Shown here piece after piece: positions 18,604 through 27,408 of a stretch of 64,000 nt of DNA. How positions within the stretch are numbered: the stretch's first letter is position 1; every line of letters starts with the position of its first letter. This DNA comes from Acetobacter syzygii (GTDB lineage Bacteria > Pseudomonadota > Alphaproteobacteria > Acetobacterales > Acetobacteraceae), in assembly GCF_000964225.1 (NCBI RefSeq), contig NZ_BAMZ01000019.1, forward strand, positions 52,532-116,531. Direction: 5' to 3'. Both the position numbers and the translations under genes were made by a program. The notes under the pieces were generated by a model. The model saw only the letters and a program-made list of their open reading frames with translations. It ran no database searches and was not told the DNA's origin.

Positions 18604-18718
18604 CCCCTGGGCCGATAAGCACTTCCTAGGGAGCTGGCTCTGTTGTGGCCCTGGTCACATTACCCGGTGCCCACCTGCACTAGCAGGTCCTGGAGGTTGA
18701 AAGACCCACGGTCCATGG
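18604..18718 (+). ncRNA. ssrS: 6S RNA
   Basis: The zapA to 5-formyl-THF cyclo-ligase gap is the classic 6S RNA site. The 5' arm CCCCTGGGCCGATA (18604-18617) is almost the same as the E. coli 6S motif CCCCTGAGCCGATA. A closing stem can be drawn between CCCTGGGCCG (18605-18614) and CGGTCCATGG (18709-18718), with one mismatch and one G-U pair; at the far end a perfect hairpin ACCTGC-ACTA-GCAGGT caps the structure, leaving a central unpaired bubble. 6S RNA mimics an open promoter and binds sigma70 RNA polymerase. The exact ends are not determined and could reach 18595 and 18735. Confidence 0.78.
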
Positions 18719-19299
18719 TGGCTCCGCACACTCCTCCTCCATGCAATGATCCGCCTGACGTTGCTGCGCGCAAAAAAGACCTACGGGTCCACTGCATGGC
18801 AGCACTCAGAGCGCGTGAGGTCACGCGTGATCAGGGCATTATCCATAATCTTGAGCGCCTGCTCCACCGCAGCGCTGGTCCAGTAGCCTGCGTGTGGCCA
18901 CTCCCGCACGAGGTGGACCTGCGCCCGCTTTGCCATAAGCTGGCAGAGTGGGGCATTCAGGTTGCCCTACCGCAAACACCACCACGCGGTACTCCGCTGG
19001 TTTTCAGGCAATGGCACCCCGGATCAACCATGCTGACCGGTCGCTTTGGCACCCATTACCCTGATGGGCCAGTTATGGAACCAGATCTTGTGCTCGTCCC
19101 GCTGTTAGGTTTTGACCGCGCAGGTCACCGGCTTGGGTATGGCGGTGGCTATTACGACCGCACCCTGGCTGCCCTGCCCCACGCCACCAGTATAGGCTAT
19201 GCTCCCTCCACGCAGGAGGTCGGGCACCTGCCCTGTGGCCCTTATGACCAGCCCCTGAGCTGTATTGTAACCGAAAAGGAGGTTATCCGCTTTGACTGA
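18715..19299 (+). CDS. 5-formyltetrahydrofolate cyclo-ligase
   Basis: 194 residues (YgfA/MTHFS family). Typical segments: RKKDLR near the start, PHEVDLRPLC, VPLLGFDRAGHRLGYGGGYYDRTL with the ATP and folate site, and IGYAP. The enzyme returns 5-formyl-THF to the folate pool. The family-like RKKDLR must be inside, so ATG 18715 or GTG 18718 is the start; the next Met (18796) is too late. No Shine-Dalgarno is visible and the start codon lies in the closing stem of the 6S RNA, so processing or refolding could affect translation. Confidence 0.88.
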   Translation: MVAPHTPPPCNDPPDVAARKKDLRVHCMAALRAREVTRDQGIIHNLERLLHRSAGPVACVWPLPHEVDLRPLCHKLAEWGIQVALPQTPPRGTPLVFRQWHPGSTMLTGRFGTHYPDGPVMEPDLVLVPLLGFDRAGHRLGYGGGYYDRTLAALPHATSIGYAPSTQEVGHLPCGPYDQPLSCIVTEKEVIRFD

Positions 19300-19332
19300 T
19301 CCACAAGTGCGCACAGACCGAAAGACAAGCGC

Positions 19333-20148
19333 GTGAGAATTCTGTTTCTGGGCGATATTGTCGGTCGCACCGGGCGCGATGGTGTGCTCTCCCGCCTGAG
19401 CGACCTGCGCGCACGTCTGGCGCTGGACCTTGTGGTGGTCAACGCGGAAAACGCAAGCCACGGTTTTGGGCTTTCCCCCGCCATTGCCACATCGCTCCTG
19501 GAAAGTGGCGTGGATGTGCTTACACTGGGCAACCATGCATGGGACCGCCGTGACCTGATCGGGCATATTGATGGGGAACCCCGTATTATCCGCCCCCTCA
19601 ACTACCCTCCGGCCACCCCCGGTCAAGGCAGTGTGGTGGTGGCTCTGGCCGATGGCCGCAAGGCGCTGGTGGTCAATGTTATGGGGCGGTTGTTCATGGA
19701 CCCGCTCGATGACCCCTTCCGCTGCATGAACGAACTGCTGACCAAACATCGCATGGGGGCTACGGTCCATGCCATAGTCGTGGATATTCATGCGGAAGCC
19801 ACAAGCGAAAAATGGGCCTTTGGCCATATGCTGGATGGTCGCGTCTCCCTTGTTGTGGGGACTCACACCCATACTCCGACCGCTGACCACCGCATTCTGG
19901 CTGCGGGAACAGCCTTCCAGACCGATGCCGGGATGTGCGGGGATTATGACAGCGTGATCGGCATGACGAAGGAACCGGCAGTTGCTCGCTTTGTGCGCAA
20001 AATGCCCGGCGAACGGCTCCAGCCCTCCGAAGGAGAAGCCACGATCTGCGGGATTATGGTAGAAACGGATGATGCAACCGGCCTTGCCCGCCGGGTAGCC
20101 CCCCTGCGGCAGGGCGGGCTGCTTGCCCAGACCCTGCCTGATTTCTAA
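19333..20148 (+). CDS. ymdB: YmdB family metallophosphoesterase
   Basis: 271 residues with the TIGR00282 pattern: MRILFLGDIVGRTGR (metal-binding Asp), VNAENASHG, TLGNHAWD, VVDIHAEATSEK and VVGTHTHTPTAD. In Bacillus YmdB is a cyclic-nucleotide or RNA-linked phosphodiesterase. GTG start. It follows the cyclo-ligase by 33 bases. Its TAA overlaps the reverse-strand stop of the Nudix gene within CTAA. Confidence 0.92.
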   Translation: MRILFLGDIVGRTGRDGVLSRLSDLRARLALDLVVVNAENASHGFGLSPAIATSLLESGVDVLTLGNHAWDRRDLIGHIDGEPRIIRPLNYPPATPGQGSVVVALADGRKALVVNVMGRLFMDPLDDPFRCMNELLTKHRMGATVHAIVVDIHAEATSEKWAFGHMLDGRVSLVVGTHTHTPTADHRILAAGTAFQTDAGMCGDYDSVIGMTKEPAVARFVRKMPGERLQPSEGEATICGIMVETDDATGLARRVAPLRQGGLLAQTLPDF

Positions 20149-20546
20149 TCGTTCTGGGCGTTAAATGCCTGTACGGCAACCCGTGTGGCCTCGGTCAGCG
20201 GGTGCGGCAGGGCATTGAGGGCAAACCATCCCAGACCATTATGTTTGTGGGGTTCGCACAACCGGGGTTCTCCACGCACCGCTGCAACCCTGTAAACGGG
20301 CGCAACCCAGTGCGTACCTGCTGCACGGTCGATCTGGTCCACCACACACAGCAGCGGACCGGCCTCCAGTTCCAGCCCCACTTCTTCCCGCACTTCCCGC
20401 ATGGCAGCCTGTGCAACGGTTTCAAACGGATCGACCTTCCCTCCGGGTAAGCCCCAGCAACCGGCCTCGGGTGCTTTAACCCGCCGTATGAGCAGCAAAA
20501 ACCCATCCCGCAGAATAAAGGCGCCACACCCCACAGCGGGCTGCAT
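20145..20546 (-). CDS. Nudix hydrolase (ADP-ribose pyrophosphatase-like)
   Basis: 133 residues. The Nudix box runs from GGKVDPFE to REVREEVGLE, with all catalytic Glu present. The substrate cannot be inferred; the short form resembles MutT/ADP-ribose pyrophosphatase-like enzymes. It is the last gene of a PyrD-HAD-Nudix operon (two bases after the HAD stop) and converges with ymdB with overlapping stop codons. Confidence 0.9.
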   Translation of the reverse strand: MQPAVGCGAFILRDGFLLLIRRVKAPEAGCWGLPGGKVDPFETVAQAAMREVREEVGLELEAGPLLCVVDQIDRAAGTHWVAPVYRVAAVRGEPRLCEPHKHNGLGWFALNALPHPLTEATRVAVQAFNAQND

Positions 20547-20548
20547 AA

Positions 20549-21424
20549 TTACCAGACCAGCCTTTGCACAGCCGCAACAGGGCGCAGACCAGCCGCATTG
20601 GCTTCTGCCGTAGCCAGTGCCATATCATCCCCGATCATTTCCTGATGGATACCACCCAGAATCCACAGGCTATCCACACCAACAGCCGCAGCACCTTTAA
20701 TATCGGTCCCCAGTGCATCCCCGATTGCCAGAATGCGTGAATGCGGCACACCCAGCATATCGAACACGGGCTGATACACACCGGGGTAAGGCTTGCCGAT
20801 CCATCGGACATCTCCCCCCTGCTCGGCATAAAATGCCGCCAGAGCACCCGCACAGATCTGCCGGTGCCCCCCTTTGACCACCACCCGGTCGGGGTTGGCA
20901 CAGATCATGGGAAGGTTACGGGCAAGGCAGGCGCGCAGTTCAGGCAGGTAAGGGTCCAGTGTGGCAACACCACGCTCCAGATCCGGGCCTGTGTTCATAA
21001 CAAAATCGGCCATGCCCACATCGGTTACACGCTGGATGTTCAGACCCTCGTACAATCCCAGGTCATGCACACCACCAATATGCAGCACTTTGCTGCCAAG
21101 GCGCGCAAACCATGGGTCGGTCTTCGCCTGCATCTGGCGGTGTGTTTCCTGCCCACTGGTCATGACCCCATTATAAAGCGCACGGCTGACGCCAAACGCT
21201 TCCAGCTGGGTTGCGACCACTTCGGCCGGACGGGGCGCGTTGGACAACATGACCACCCGCTTGCCTGCCTTATGCAAAGCCTGCAGGCACTCTATGGCAC
21301 CGGGGTATGGGCGCACGCCATCATGCACTGTGCCCCACAGGTCAATAATGTAACCATCATACTGGCTGGCCAGTGCTTCCAGCCCGGCCACCTGTGGCAA
21401 CGTCCAATTTGAAGAGGTGCTCAC
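20549..21424 (-). CDS. HAD-superfamily hydrolase, class IIA (TIGR01459-like)
   Basis: 291 residues. Motif I is DLWGTVHDG, motif II VMLSNAPRP, and the cap and C-terminal motif IGKPYPGVYQP with IAIGDALGTDIKGA. These fit the Rhodospirillales-type HAD family of unknown substrate related to NagD. The start is GTG and overlaps the pyrD stop as GTGA, so it is translationally coupled to pyrD. A phosphatase role in nucleotide clean-up is only an inference from the neighbour. Confidence 0.88.
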   Translation of the reverse strand: MSTSSNWTLPQVAGLEALASQYDGYIIDLWGTVHDGVRPYPGAIECLQALHKAGKRVVMLSNAPRPAEVVATQLEAFGVSRALYNGVMTSGQETHRQMQAKTDPWFARLGSKVLHIGGVHDLGLYEGLNIQRVTDVGMADFVMNTGPDLERGVATLDPYLPELRACLARNLPMICANPDRVVVKGGHRQICAGALAAFYAEQGGDVRWIGKPYPGVYQPVFDMLGVPHSRILAIGDALGTDIKGAAAVGVDSLWILGGIHQEMIGDDMALATAEANAAGLRPVAAVQRLVW

Positions 21425-22494
21425 AAATCCACTCCACGCACATCATCCAGCGTTTCCACACCTTCTGCTCGCATAATCTGGAGCATCTCACGCTTTAACC
21501 GTGCAACCAGAGCCGGTCCTTCGTAAGCAAAGGCACTATAAACCTGCACCAGATCGGCCCCAAGGCGGATACGGGTCAGAATATCCTGCCCGCTTTCAAT
21601 CCCCCCGCAGGAGACAAGTGCCAGACGGCCAGCAACAAGGGTGGCCACAAGCCGCAGCATTTCGGTTGAACGGGTTGCCAGCGGACGGCCAGACAGGCCA
21701 CCAGCCTCCCCTTTATACGGGCTACGCAACGTAGCAGGGCGGGCCAGCGTGGTATTGTTAATAATCAGCCCCTGTGCGCCACCAGCGACCGCTGCCTCCA
21801 CAATCGGAGGAAGGGCATCATCTTCCAGGTCCGGCGCAAGCTTGACCAGCAGGGGGGGGCGCTCCGGGTGGCGGGCAGCTATGGCGTCCAGAATACCCTT
21901 AAGCCTTGCCGCATCCTGCAACCCCCGCAAACCGGGTGTGTTGGGGGAGGATACGTTGAGCACAATATAATTCACATACGGCTTAACCCGCGCCACAAGT
22001 GCCGGGTAATCGCGCTCGGGGTCTGCGCCTGTCTTGTTAATGCCGATGTTGGCACCCACCGGCACCCCTGCGCCACCGGCACGGCCAGATGGCAGGGGGC
22101 GGCTGAGGCGGGCAAGGCGCACGGCAAACCGGTCAATCCCCTGATTGTTAAAGCCCATACGGTTGATAACCGCCCGGTCCTCCACCAGCCGGAACAGGCG
22201 CGGCTTGGGGTTGCCCGATTGCGGGCGCGGGGTCACGGTCCCTGCTTCCACAAAACCAAAGCCCAGACGCGCCAATGGGCGCAGGACGCGGGCGTCCTTA
22301 TCAAACCCTGCGGCAATGCCGATCGGGTTGGAGAACCGCATACCCAGAGCGCGGGTGGCAAGTGCCGGGTCATCCGCAGGGCGTTTGAAGGGAACGGAAA
22401 TGCCCAACATAAGGGCATCTATGGCAAGCTTATGCGCTTGTTCGGGATCAAGCTTGCGCACAAGCGGGAGGGAAAGGGATGCGAGCAAAGACAT
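21421..22494 (-). CDS. pyrD: Dihydroorotate dehydrogenase (quinone), class 2
   Basis: 357 residues. The N-terminal helix before KLDPEQAHKLAIDAL is the class 2 membrane-association region. Core segments are NPIGIAAGFDKDA, GFGFVEAGTVTPRPQ, RLFRLVED and NRMGFNNQG, then SSPNTPGLR and the FMN-binding C-terminus VSCGGIESG. The enzyme oxidises dihydroorotate to orotate and passes electrons to ubiquinone. First gene of the PyrD-HAD-Nudix operon; GAGG is about 13 bases before the ATG. Confidence 0.96.
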   Translation of the reverse strand: MSLLASLSLPLVRKLDPEQAHKLAIDALMLGISVPFKRPADDPALATRALGMRFSNPIGIAAGFDKDARVLRPLARLGFGFVEAGTVTPRPQSGNPKPRLFRLVEDRAVINRMGFNNQGIDRFAVRLARLSRPLPSGRAGGAGVPVGANIGINKTGADPERDYPALVARVKPYVNYIVLNVSSPNTPGLRGLQDAARLKGILDAIAARHPERPPLLVKLAPDLEDDALPPIVEAAVAGGAQGLIINNTTLARPATLRSPYKGEAGGLSGRPLATRSTEMLRLVATLVAGRLALVSCGGIESGQDILTRIRLGADLVQVYSAFAYEGPALVARLKREMLQIMRAEGVETLDDVRGVDL

Positions 22495-22581
22495 GGATTT
22501 TTAGTGCCTCAAGCTGCCCCCCAAGGAAAGAGAAAAAACCACGCACGTGAGCACACGGTTTTAGCGCAAAGTTTTACTTGC

Positions 22582-22602
22582 AACTAAGACTGATTCTCAT
22601 TT
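22582..22602 (+). promoter_or_regulatory. Probable Fur box
   Basis: The 21 bases AACTAAGACTGATTCTCATTT match the palindromic iron-box form AAATGAGAATGATTCTCATTT at 18 of 21 positions. It lies 56 bases before the gene at 22658 and about 90 bases from the divergent pyrD start. Fur in iron-replete cells would repress the downstream gene. Confidence 0.6.
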
Positions 22603-22632
22603 AATGCTCTCTTATGACCGATAGCAAGGGAG

Positions 22633-22647
22633 GGAGGCTCCGCCTCC
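22633..22647 (+). promoter_or_regulatory. Hairpin at the leader of the 22658 gene
   Basis: GGAGGC and GCCTCC form a perfect 6-bp stem with a three-base loop (22633-22638 and 22642-22647). The GGAGG inside the stem is a strong anti-16S sequence, but it is 20 bases from the ATG, so the usable site may instead be GGA at 22648-22650 just after the hairpin. It could modulate translation; no terminator T-tract follows. Confidence 0.4.
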
Positions 22648-22657
22648 GGATCACGTC

Positions 22658-23257
22658 ATGCAGCACACACCCGTTTACCTCACCGATCTTGCCGCCAGCG
22701 AACGCCTGACCCTGTGGACCATCCGCCGCCTTGCCGGGGCACCCCCGCCCTGTGGGGCCGCACCCGGTGCATCGGGCAGCCTGTTCCTCCCCTGCTTTCG
22801 GCAGGAGTTTATGGCGGTTTCCCAAGCTTTTCAGGATGCATTGACCGATATGGCAGCGCACGAAATGCCCGCACTGGACATTTGTGCAGGCAGCACACTG
22901 GCCGTAACGGAAACCGAGTATAATCTGCTCCTTGCCACGGAAGCTGCGCAAAATGAGCGGGAAACAGACATGCAGGCTCTGCTTAGCCCCCTGCTCCCCT
23001 TTGCGCGCCTGCGCCAACGCATGATGGCAGCCCTGACCACTCTGGGCGCCTGTCTGGCGGGGGCTGGCTACTGGCTCTCGCACCATGCAGCACGCCCCTT
23101 GCAACAGCCCGTTGCCCTGACAGGCATGAGCCGCGCCGCCTACCCTGCAACCGCCGCCCTTTCGGTCGCACGCTGGCATGATCTGGATATGAGCATTGCT
23201 CATTCATGGCGGTATGCGCCCGCGCGCCGCAGTTATACCCCCCATACGGCAGGTTAG
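22658..23257 (+). CDS. Uncharacterised protein behind a Fur box
   Basis: 199 residues, not a named family. The layout (a short helix LAASERLTLWTIRRLAG, a Cys-containing loop, a long helical middle with LDICAG..LAVTETEYNLLLA, then a weakly hydrophobic C-terminal third with GACLAGAGYWLS) resembles small alphaproteobacterial proteins with a pattern SERL...WALR...C, which have no known function. The opposite strand also has a 200-residue open frame (22601-23203), but it lacks a sensible start and protein pattern. No signal peptide. The Fur box suggests iron-responsive expression. Confidence 0.6.
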   Translation: MQHTPVYLTDLAASERLTLWTIRRLAGAPPPCGAAPGASGSLFLPCFRQEFMAVSQAFQDALTDMAAHEMPALDICAGSTLAVTETEYNLLLATEAAQNERETDMQALLSPLLPFARLRQRMMAALTTLGACLAGAGYWLSHHAARPLQQPVALTGMSRAAYPATAALSVARWHDLDMSIAHSWRYAPARRSYTPHTAG

Positions 23258-23434
23258 TGGAGTCGCCCCCCCATACTCCACAAGGGGTCAGGACCGTAGT
23301 GTGTGCATGCTCAGCCTTTGCCCGAAGCACGGGCAAGCGCTTGGTAGCGCGAACAGACCTGGTCGCGACCATATTACAATAATTGTTCTCTTTACGTTCC
23401 ATTATGGCGATATTCATGCCATAAGGGTTGGGCA

Positions 23435-24514
23435 ATGCCTACGCCCGTCCGCCGCATTATTCATATCGACATGGACGCATTCTATGCCTCAGTCGAACAA
23501 CGCGACAATCCGGCCCTTAAAGGGCGGCCGGTTGCTGTAGGCCATTGCCAGGAGCGGGGTGTTGTTGCCGCTGCCAGCTACGAAGCCCGCCCCTATGGCG
23601 TCCGCTCCGCCATGCCTTCCCTTATTGCCCAACGCAAATGCCCCGATCTGGTATTTGTTCCACCACGTTTTGAGGCATACAGAGCTGTATCTGCCCAGAT
23701 ACATGCCATTTTTGCCCGCTATACATCGCTTATACAGCCTCTCTCGCTTGATGAGGCTTATCTGGACATTACCCACCCCCTGCTCCGCCGTGCATCTGCT
23801 ACAGCCATTGCAGAAGAAATCCGCGCCAGTATTTTTGAACAAACCAGACTGACAGCCTCGGCCGGGGTCTCCTACAACAAATTTCTGGCCAAACTCGCAT
23901 CCGATCACCGTAAGCCTAATGGATTATTTGTTATTCCACCCGGTCAGGGTGAGAGCTTTGTTGCGCCTCTGCCGGTTGGCACGTTCCACGGCGTTGGCCC
24001 GGCAACGGCACGGCGAATGAACGCTCTGGGCATCCATACCGGCGCAGACCTGCGCGCCTGCCCGCTGGATATTCTTAAGCACCATTTTGGCAAGGCCGCC
24101 GCATTTTACCACGGCATTGCCCATGGGGTTGATAACCGACCGGTTGAAGCCAATCGCCCACGCAAATCCTTGGGGAAAGAAACCACCTTTATAGAAGACC
24201 TCCATACGGAGGCCGATCTTGTACACGCCATGACCTCACTGGCAGCGCAGGTCTGGACAAGCTGCCAGAAGCGCGAACTCAGCGGGCGGACGGTGACGCT
24301 CAAACTCCGTCATTCGGATTTTACCCAACTGACCCGCAGTCAGTCGTTCACGGACCCTGTAGGAGATGAGGCAACCCTGCTCAAAGCCGGTGTGCGCCTG
24401 TTATCCCCTTTGCTCCCCCTTGCCAAACCTGTTCGCCTTTTGGGTTTGTCCCTGACCGGGCTGGTTTTGCCCGGACAGGCCGAGGGAGCACGCCAACTTT
24501 CCCTACTGCCGTAA
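23435..24514 (+). CDS. dinB: DNA polymerase IV (Y-family)
   Basis: 359 residues. The catalytic metal sites are in HIDMDAFYASVEQ near the N-terminus and LSLDEAYLD; the helix-hairpin-helix and little finger regions follow (GVGPATARRM, KSLGKETTF, GLSLTGLV). The enzyme does translesion and error-prone synthesis. The upstream 177 bases hold a 7-bp inverted repeat (23257-23263 with 23275-23281). No clear LexA box was seen. The 265 bases after the gene, before ansP, are AT-rich and hold no gene that I can support. Confidence 0.95.
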   Translation: MPTPVRRIIHIDMDAFYASVEQRDNPALKGRPVAVGHCQERGVVAAASYEARPYGVRSAMPSLIAQRKCPDLVFVPPRFEAYRAVSAQIHAIFARYTSLIQPLSLDEAYLDITHPLLRRASATAIAEEIRASIFEQTRLTASAGVSYNKFLAKLASDHRKPNGLFVIPPGQGESFVAPLPVGTFHGVGPATARRMNALGIHTGADLRACPLDILKHHFGKAAAFYHGIAHGVDNRPVEANRPRKSLGKETTFIEDLHTEADLVHAMTSLAAQVWTSCQKRELSGRTVTLKLRHSDFTQLTRSQSFTDPVGDEATLLKAGVRLLSPLLPLAKPVRLLGLSLTGLVLPGQAEGARQLSLLP

Positions 24515-24779
24515 AGAATTGATATACAAAATATGGATGAATGCAGGAATTCCACAAAGTCATTCACAGAAAATGTTTTGATACCGAAATATACAAAAAG
24601 TAAATAACCAGAAACACCGCACAAAACAGACCAAAAATCCTAGCTTAAACGGTAAAATGCCGATCACACTCCGTTGTGGATACAGTCATTTTATAGGTGT
24701 TACATCTTTACACCCGCAACAATTCGGGGCAACCGATACGGCTCCATTACAAAAGACTGTATTGCGTAAGGCTGGCTGA

Positions 24780-26279
24780 ATGACTGCGTCCTCCCCCGTA
24801 TCCTCCCAAACCGGCTCCGCGAGCACGGGCAAAACGCCAGAAGGGTACCATCGGGGGTTAGGTAAACGGCAAATTCAGATGATCTCTCTGGGTGGTGCCA
24901 TTGGCACGGGGTTGTTCCTCGGTGCTGGCGGTCGGTTGCAGGCTGTTGGGCCATCTTTGGCGCTGGTGTATCTGGTCTGCGGCATTTTTGCATTTCTGAT
25001 GCTCCGCGCCTTGGGCGAGCTGGCAATGTACCGCCCCTCCAGTGGGAGTTTTGTCTCCTACGCACAGGAATTCCTGGGGCCACGCGCATCGTACGTAGCA
25101 GGGTGCATGTCTTTCTTTAACTGGGGGGTCACTGGCATTGTGGATATTTCAGCCGTGGCCATGTACATGCACTTCTGGCCCAGTTTTGCGGCAGTTCCTC
25201 AGTGGGTTTTTGCCCTTATGGCGCTGCTGCTTGTCACAGGTATGAACCTGACTGGCGTTAAATGGTTTGGAGAGCTGGAGTTCTGGCTTTCCCTGATCAA
25301 GGTTGTTGCCCTTGGGGGTTTTCTGGTTCTGGCCGTTATTGTGCTGGCCATGCGTATACCAGTGGATGGACACACCACCGGCCTGCACCTTGTAACCGAA
25401 AATGGCGGCCTGTTCCCACACGGTTTTGTACCTGCTCTTGTGCTTATTCAGGGCGTGGTTTTTGCCTATGCGAGCATTGAGTTAATTGGCACGGCTGCGG
25501 GTGAATGTCATGATGTGCGGAGCGTGCTGCCACAAGCCATTAACAACGTCATCTGGCGTATTGCCATTTTTTACGTTGGCACCATTACCCTGCTGGTTCT
25601 GCTGTTACCATGGACATCCTATCAGGCCGGTATCAGCCCGTTTGTAACATTTTTTTCCAAACTGGGCGTGCCGGGGATTGATAGCATCATGAACATTGTG
25701 GTGCTGACGGCTGCACTCTCCAGTCTCAATTCTGGCTTGTACTCCACAGGCCGGGTGCTGCGCGCCCTTGCACTGGACGGATCTGCCCCGCGTTATCTGA
25801 CCGCAATGAACGACAAATCCGTTCCCTACACAGCCATTTTAAGCACTGTTGCCATTTATCTGGTTGGTGTGGTGCTGAACTATTATCTGCCCAGCAAGAT
25901 TTTTGAAATCATGCTCAGTATGGCTGCTCTTGGTATTCTCAGCACATGGGCATTTATTGTTCTGTGCCAGATGCAACTGCGCAAAAAAATCCGTAATGGG
26001 GAAATAGCACCCACTGGTTTTCCCATGCCCGGTGCTCCCTTTACCTCATGGATGACACTGGCTTTTTTTGCAGGTGTGATCGGATTAATGGCATTTGATT
26101 ACCCCATAGGGTCCTTTACAATTGCCGCAATCCCTCTGCTGGTCATTGTGCTGGCACTTGGGTGGCGCATCCTGCGGAACACACCCGCACACACCCCTGT
26201 GCCCCAGACCGTGCCGTCAATCGTGCTGACAGAAGACCTGATTGATGCACAGCCCCCCACCCAGATGAATAACCGCTAA
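24780..26279 (+). CDS. ansP: L-asparagine permease-like amino acid transporter
   Basis: 499 residues, APC superfamily with 12 hydrophobic segments. The N-terminus GLGKRQIQMISLGGAIGTGLFLGAGGRL, and later PSSGSFVSYAQEFLG, GIVDISAVAMYMH, GVKWFGELEFW and IASIEL-like segments agree closely with E. coli AnsP (GABA permease/AnsP subgroup). The transporter imports an amino acid, likely asparagine, by proton symport; this specificity is inferred from similarity. AAGG lies about eight bases upstream. The stop overlaps a start-like ATG as TAATG. Confidence 0.88.
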   Translation: MTASSPVSSQTGSASTGKTPEGYHRGLGKRQIQMISLGGAIGTGLFLGAGGRLQAVGPSLALVYLVCGIFAFLMLRALGELAMYRPSSGSFVSYAQEFLGPRASYVAGCMSFFNWGVTGIVDISAVAMYMHFWPSFAAVPQWVFALMALLLVTGMNLTGVKWFGELEFWLSLIKVVALGGFLVLAVIVLAMRIPVDGHTTGLHLVTENGGLFPHGFVPALVLIQGVVFAYASIELIGTAAGECHDVRSVLPQAINNVIWRIAIFYVGTITLLVLLLPWTSYQAGISPFVTFFSKLGVPGIDSIMNIVVLTAALSSLNSGLYSTGRVLRALALDGSAPRYLTAMNDKSVPYTAILSTVAIYLVGVVLNYYLPSKIFEIMLSMAALGILSTWAFIVLCQMQLRKKIRNGEIAPTGFPMPGAPFTSWMTLAFFAGVIGLMAFDYPIGSFTIAAIPLLVIVLALGWRILRNTPAHTPVPQTVPSIVLTEDLIDAQPPTQMNNR

Positions 26280-26326
26280 TGCAAACCATGCCGCGCCCTT
26301 GTGCCATATCTGGAAAACTTGCAAAT

Positions 26327-27328
26327 ATGTACAAGAACTTATGGGTGTTTATGAGCATCCCTGCATTACTCTCCATGCCCATGGCTGCCCATGCGGCAGA
26401 CACAAGCACGGACGAGACCAGCAGCACGCAAGTATTACAAAACTCAAAACCCCAGTGGTACACAGGGTCTCTTGTCTCTCCCTCAGGGGCTATGACGCAA
26501 AAAGGCATGTTTGCGTGGGAGCCATACATGACCTACAGCCAGCCTGTGGGATACCTCAATAGTAATGGCAGTAGTGGACCACTCCACCCACGGCAAAAAG
26601 CGGTTAGCAATTTTACGCTTTATAAATACTCCATTACGGATTCAATCAGTATTCAGCTTACGCCTGTTATCAGCTATCGCTGGAAAAAAGGGGATAACAC
26701 CAGCAGTGGTCTCAAATTTGGTGACCTGCCTGTGGACCTGATGTGGCGTTACGTAGATGCAGACCCAAAACGTTATATTCCAGCACTCAGCCTTTTTGCC
26801 GGAATGGCTTTTCCAACAGGCGATTATAACAAACTGGGCAGAGCACAGGACGGGGTTGGCGCAGGGGCTTATACCTTCCGTCTGGCCTTGACCGAACAGT
26901 CGACTTACACGTTACCCGGGCAGCATGAACTACGCCTGCGTGTATGGAGCACCTTCCGCCGTGCCGTTACCACCGCCCATCTGCACGATGTCACCAGCTA
27001 TGGCACCACATCCGGCTTTAAAGGCCGTGCCCAGCCTGGAATGTATGGCGAAAGCGGGTTTTCTTTGGAATTTGCTATCAATCAGAGATGGGTTCTGGCA
27101 CTGGATCTGGCGCGAGACTGGGCCAATGGTGCGCATTTGCGCGGTTCAAACGCCGGAAAAAAAATAGATACCATTGCTGCATCCTCTGGCGACTGGCAGA
27201 TCGCACCGGCCATTGAATACAACTGGTCCCCCCAGTTTGGGGTTATTGCTGGTGTGTCCACCTATTTTGCAGGGCACAACACCGGCTTTGATGTTTCGCC
27301 GCAGGTCGCTTTTAACAGCGTTTTCTAA
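26327..27328 (+). CDS. Outer-membrane beta-barrel protein (Phenol_MetA_deg-like)
   Basis: 333 residues. A signal peptide ends near AAHA|AD. The mature chain consists of alternating amphipathic strands (for example QLTPVISYRWKK, YIPALSLFAGMAFPTGDY, WVLALDLARDW, FGVIAGVSTYF) and ends in Phe, as typical of outer-membrane barrels. It resembles the MetA-pathway phenol degradation family of putative transporters. The start at 26327 begins the signal peptide; ATG 26279 overlaps the ansP stop but adds a Pro-rich stretch that spoils the signal. It follows ansP directly, so it may take part in uptake across the outer membrane (inference). Confidence 0.75.
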   Translation: MYKNLWVFMSIPALLSMPMAAHAADTSTDETSSTQVLQNSKPQWYTGSLVSPSGAMTQKGMFAWEPYMTYSQPVGYLNSNGSSGPLHPRQKAVSNFTLYKYSITDSISIQLTPVISYRWKKGDNTSSGLKFGDLPVDLMWRYVDADPKRYIPALSLFAGMAFPTGDYNKLGRAQDGVGAGAYTFRLALTEQSTYTLPGQHELRLRVWSTFRRAVTTAHLHDVTSYGTTSGFKGRAQPGMYGESGFSLEFAINQRWVLALDLARDWANGAHLRGSNAGKKIDTIAASSGDWQIAPAIEYNWSPQFGVIAGVSTYFAGHNTGFDVSPQVAFNSVF

Positions 27329-27340
27329 CCCCATGGCCAT

Positions 27341-27393
27341 AAAAAACATGGGTGGCGGAAAATAGAATTTCCGCCACCCATACACAGTTTTTT
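27341..27393. terminator. Bidirectional terminator
   Basis: A perfect 14-bp stem (27348-27361 with 27368-27381) and a 6-base loop. On the minus strand it runs into six T (27341-27346); on the plus strand T6 comes seven bases later (27388-27393). It sits between the convergent barrel-protein and M16 protease genes. Confidence 0.88.
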
Positions 27394-27408
27394 AACAGCT
27401 ATCCTTTA

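Noticed and set aside
18643..18714. Upstream extension of the THF cyclo-ligase frame
   Set aside because: It runs through the 6S RNA structure and has no family similarity.
22601..23203. 200-residue open frame opposite the Fur-box gene
   Set aside because: The plus-strand frame has the leader, Fur box and a more protein-like composition.
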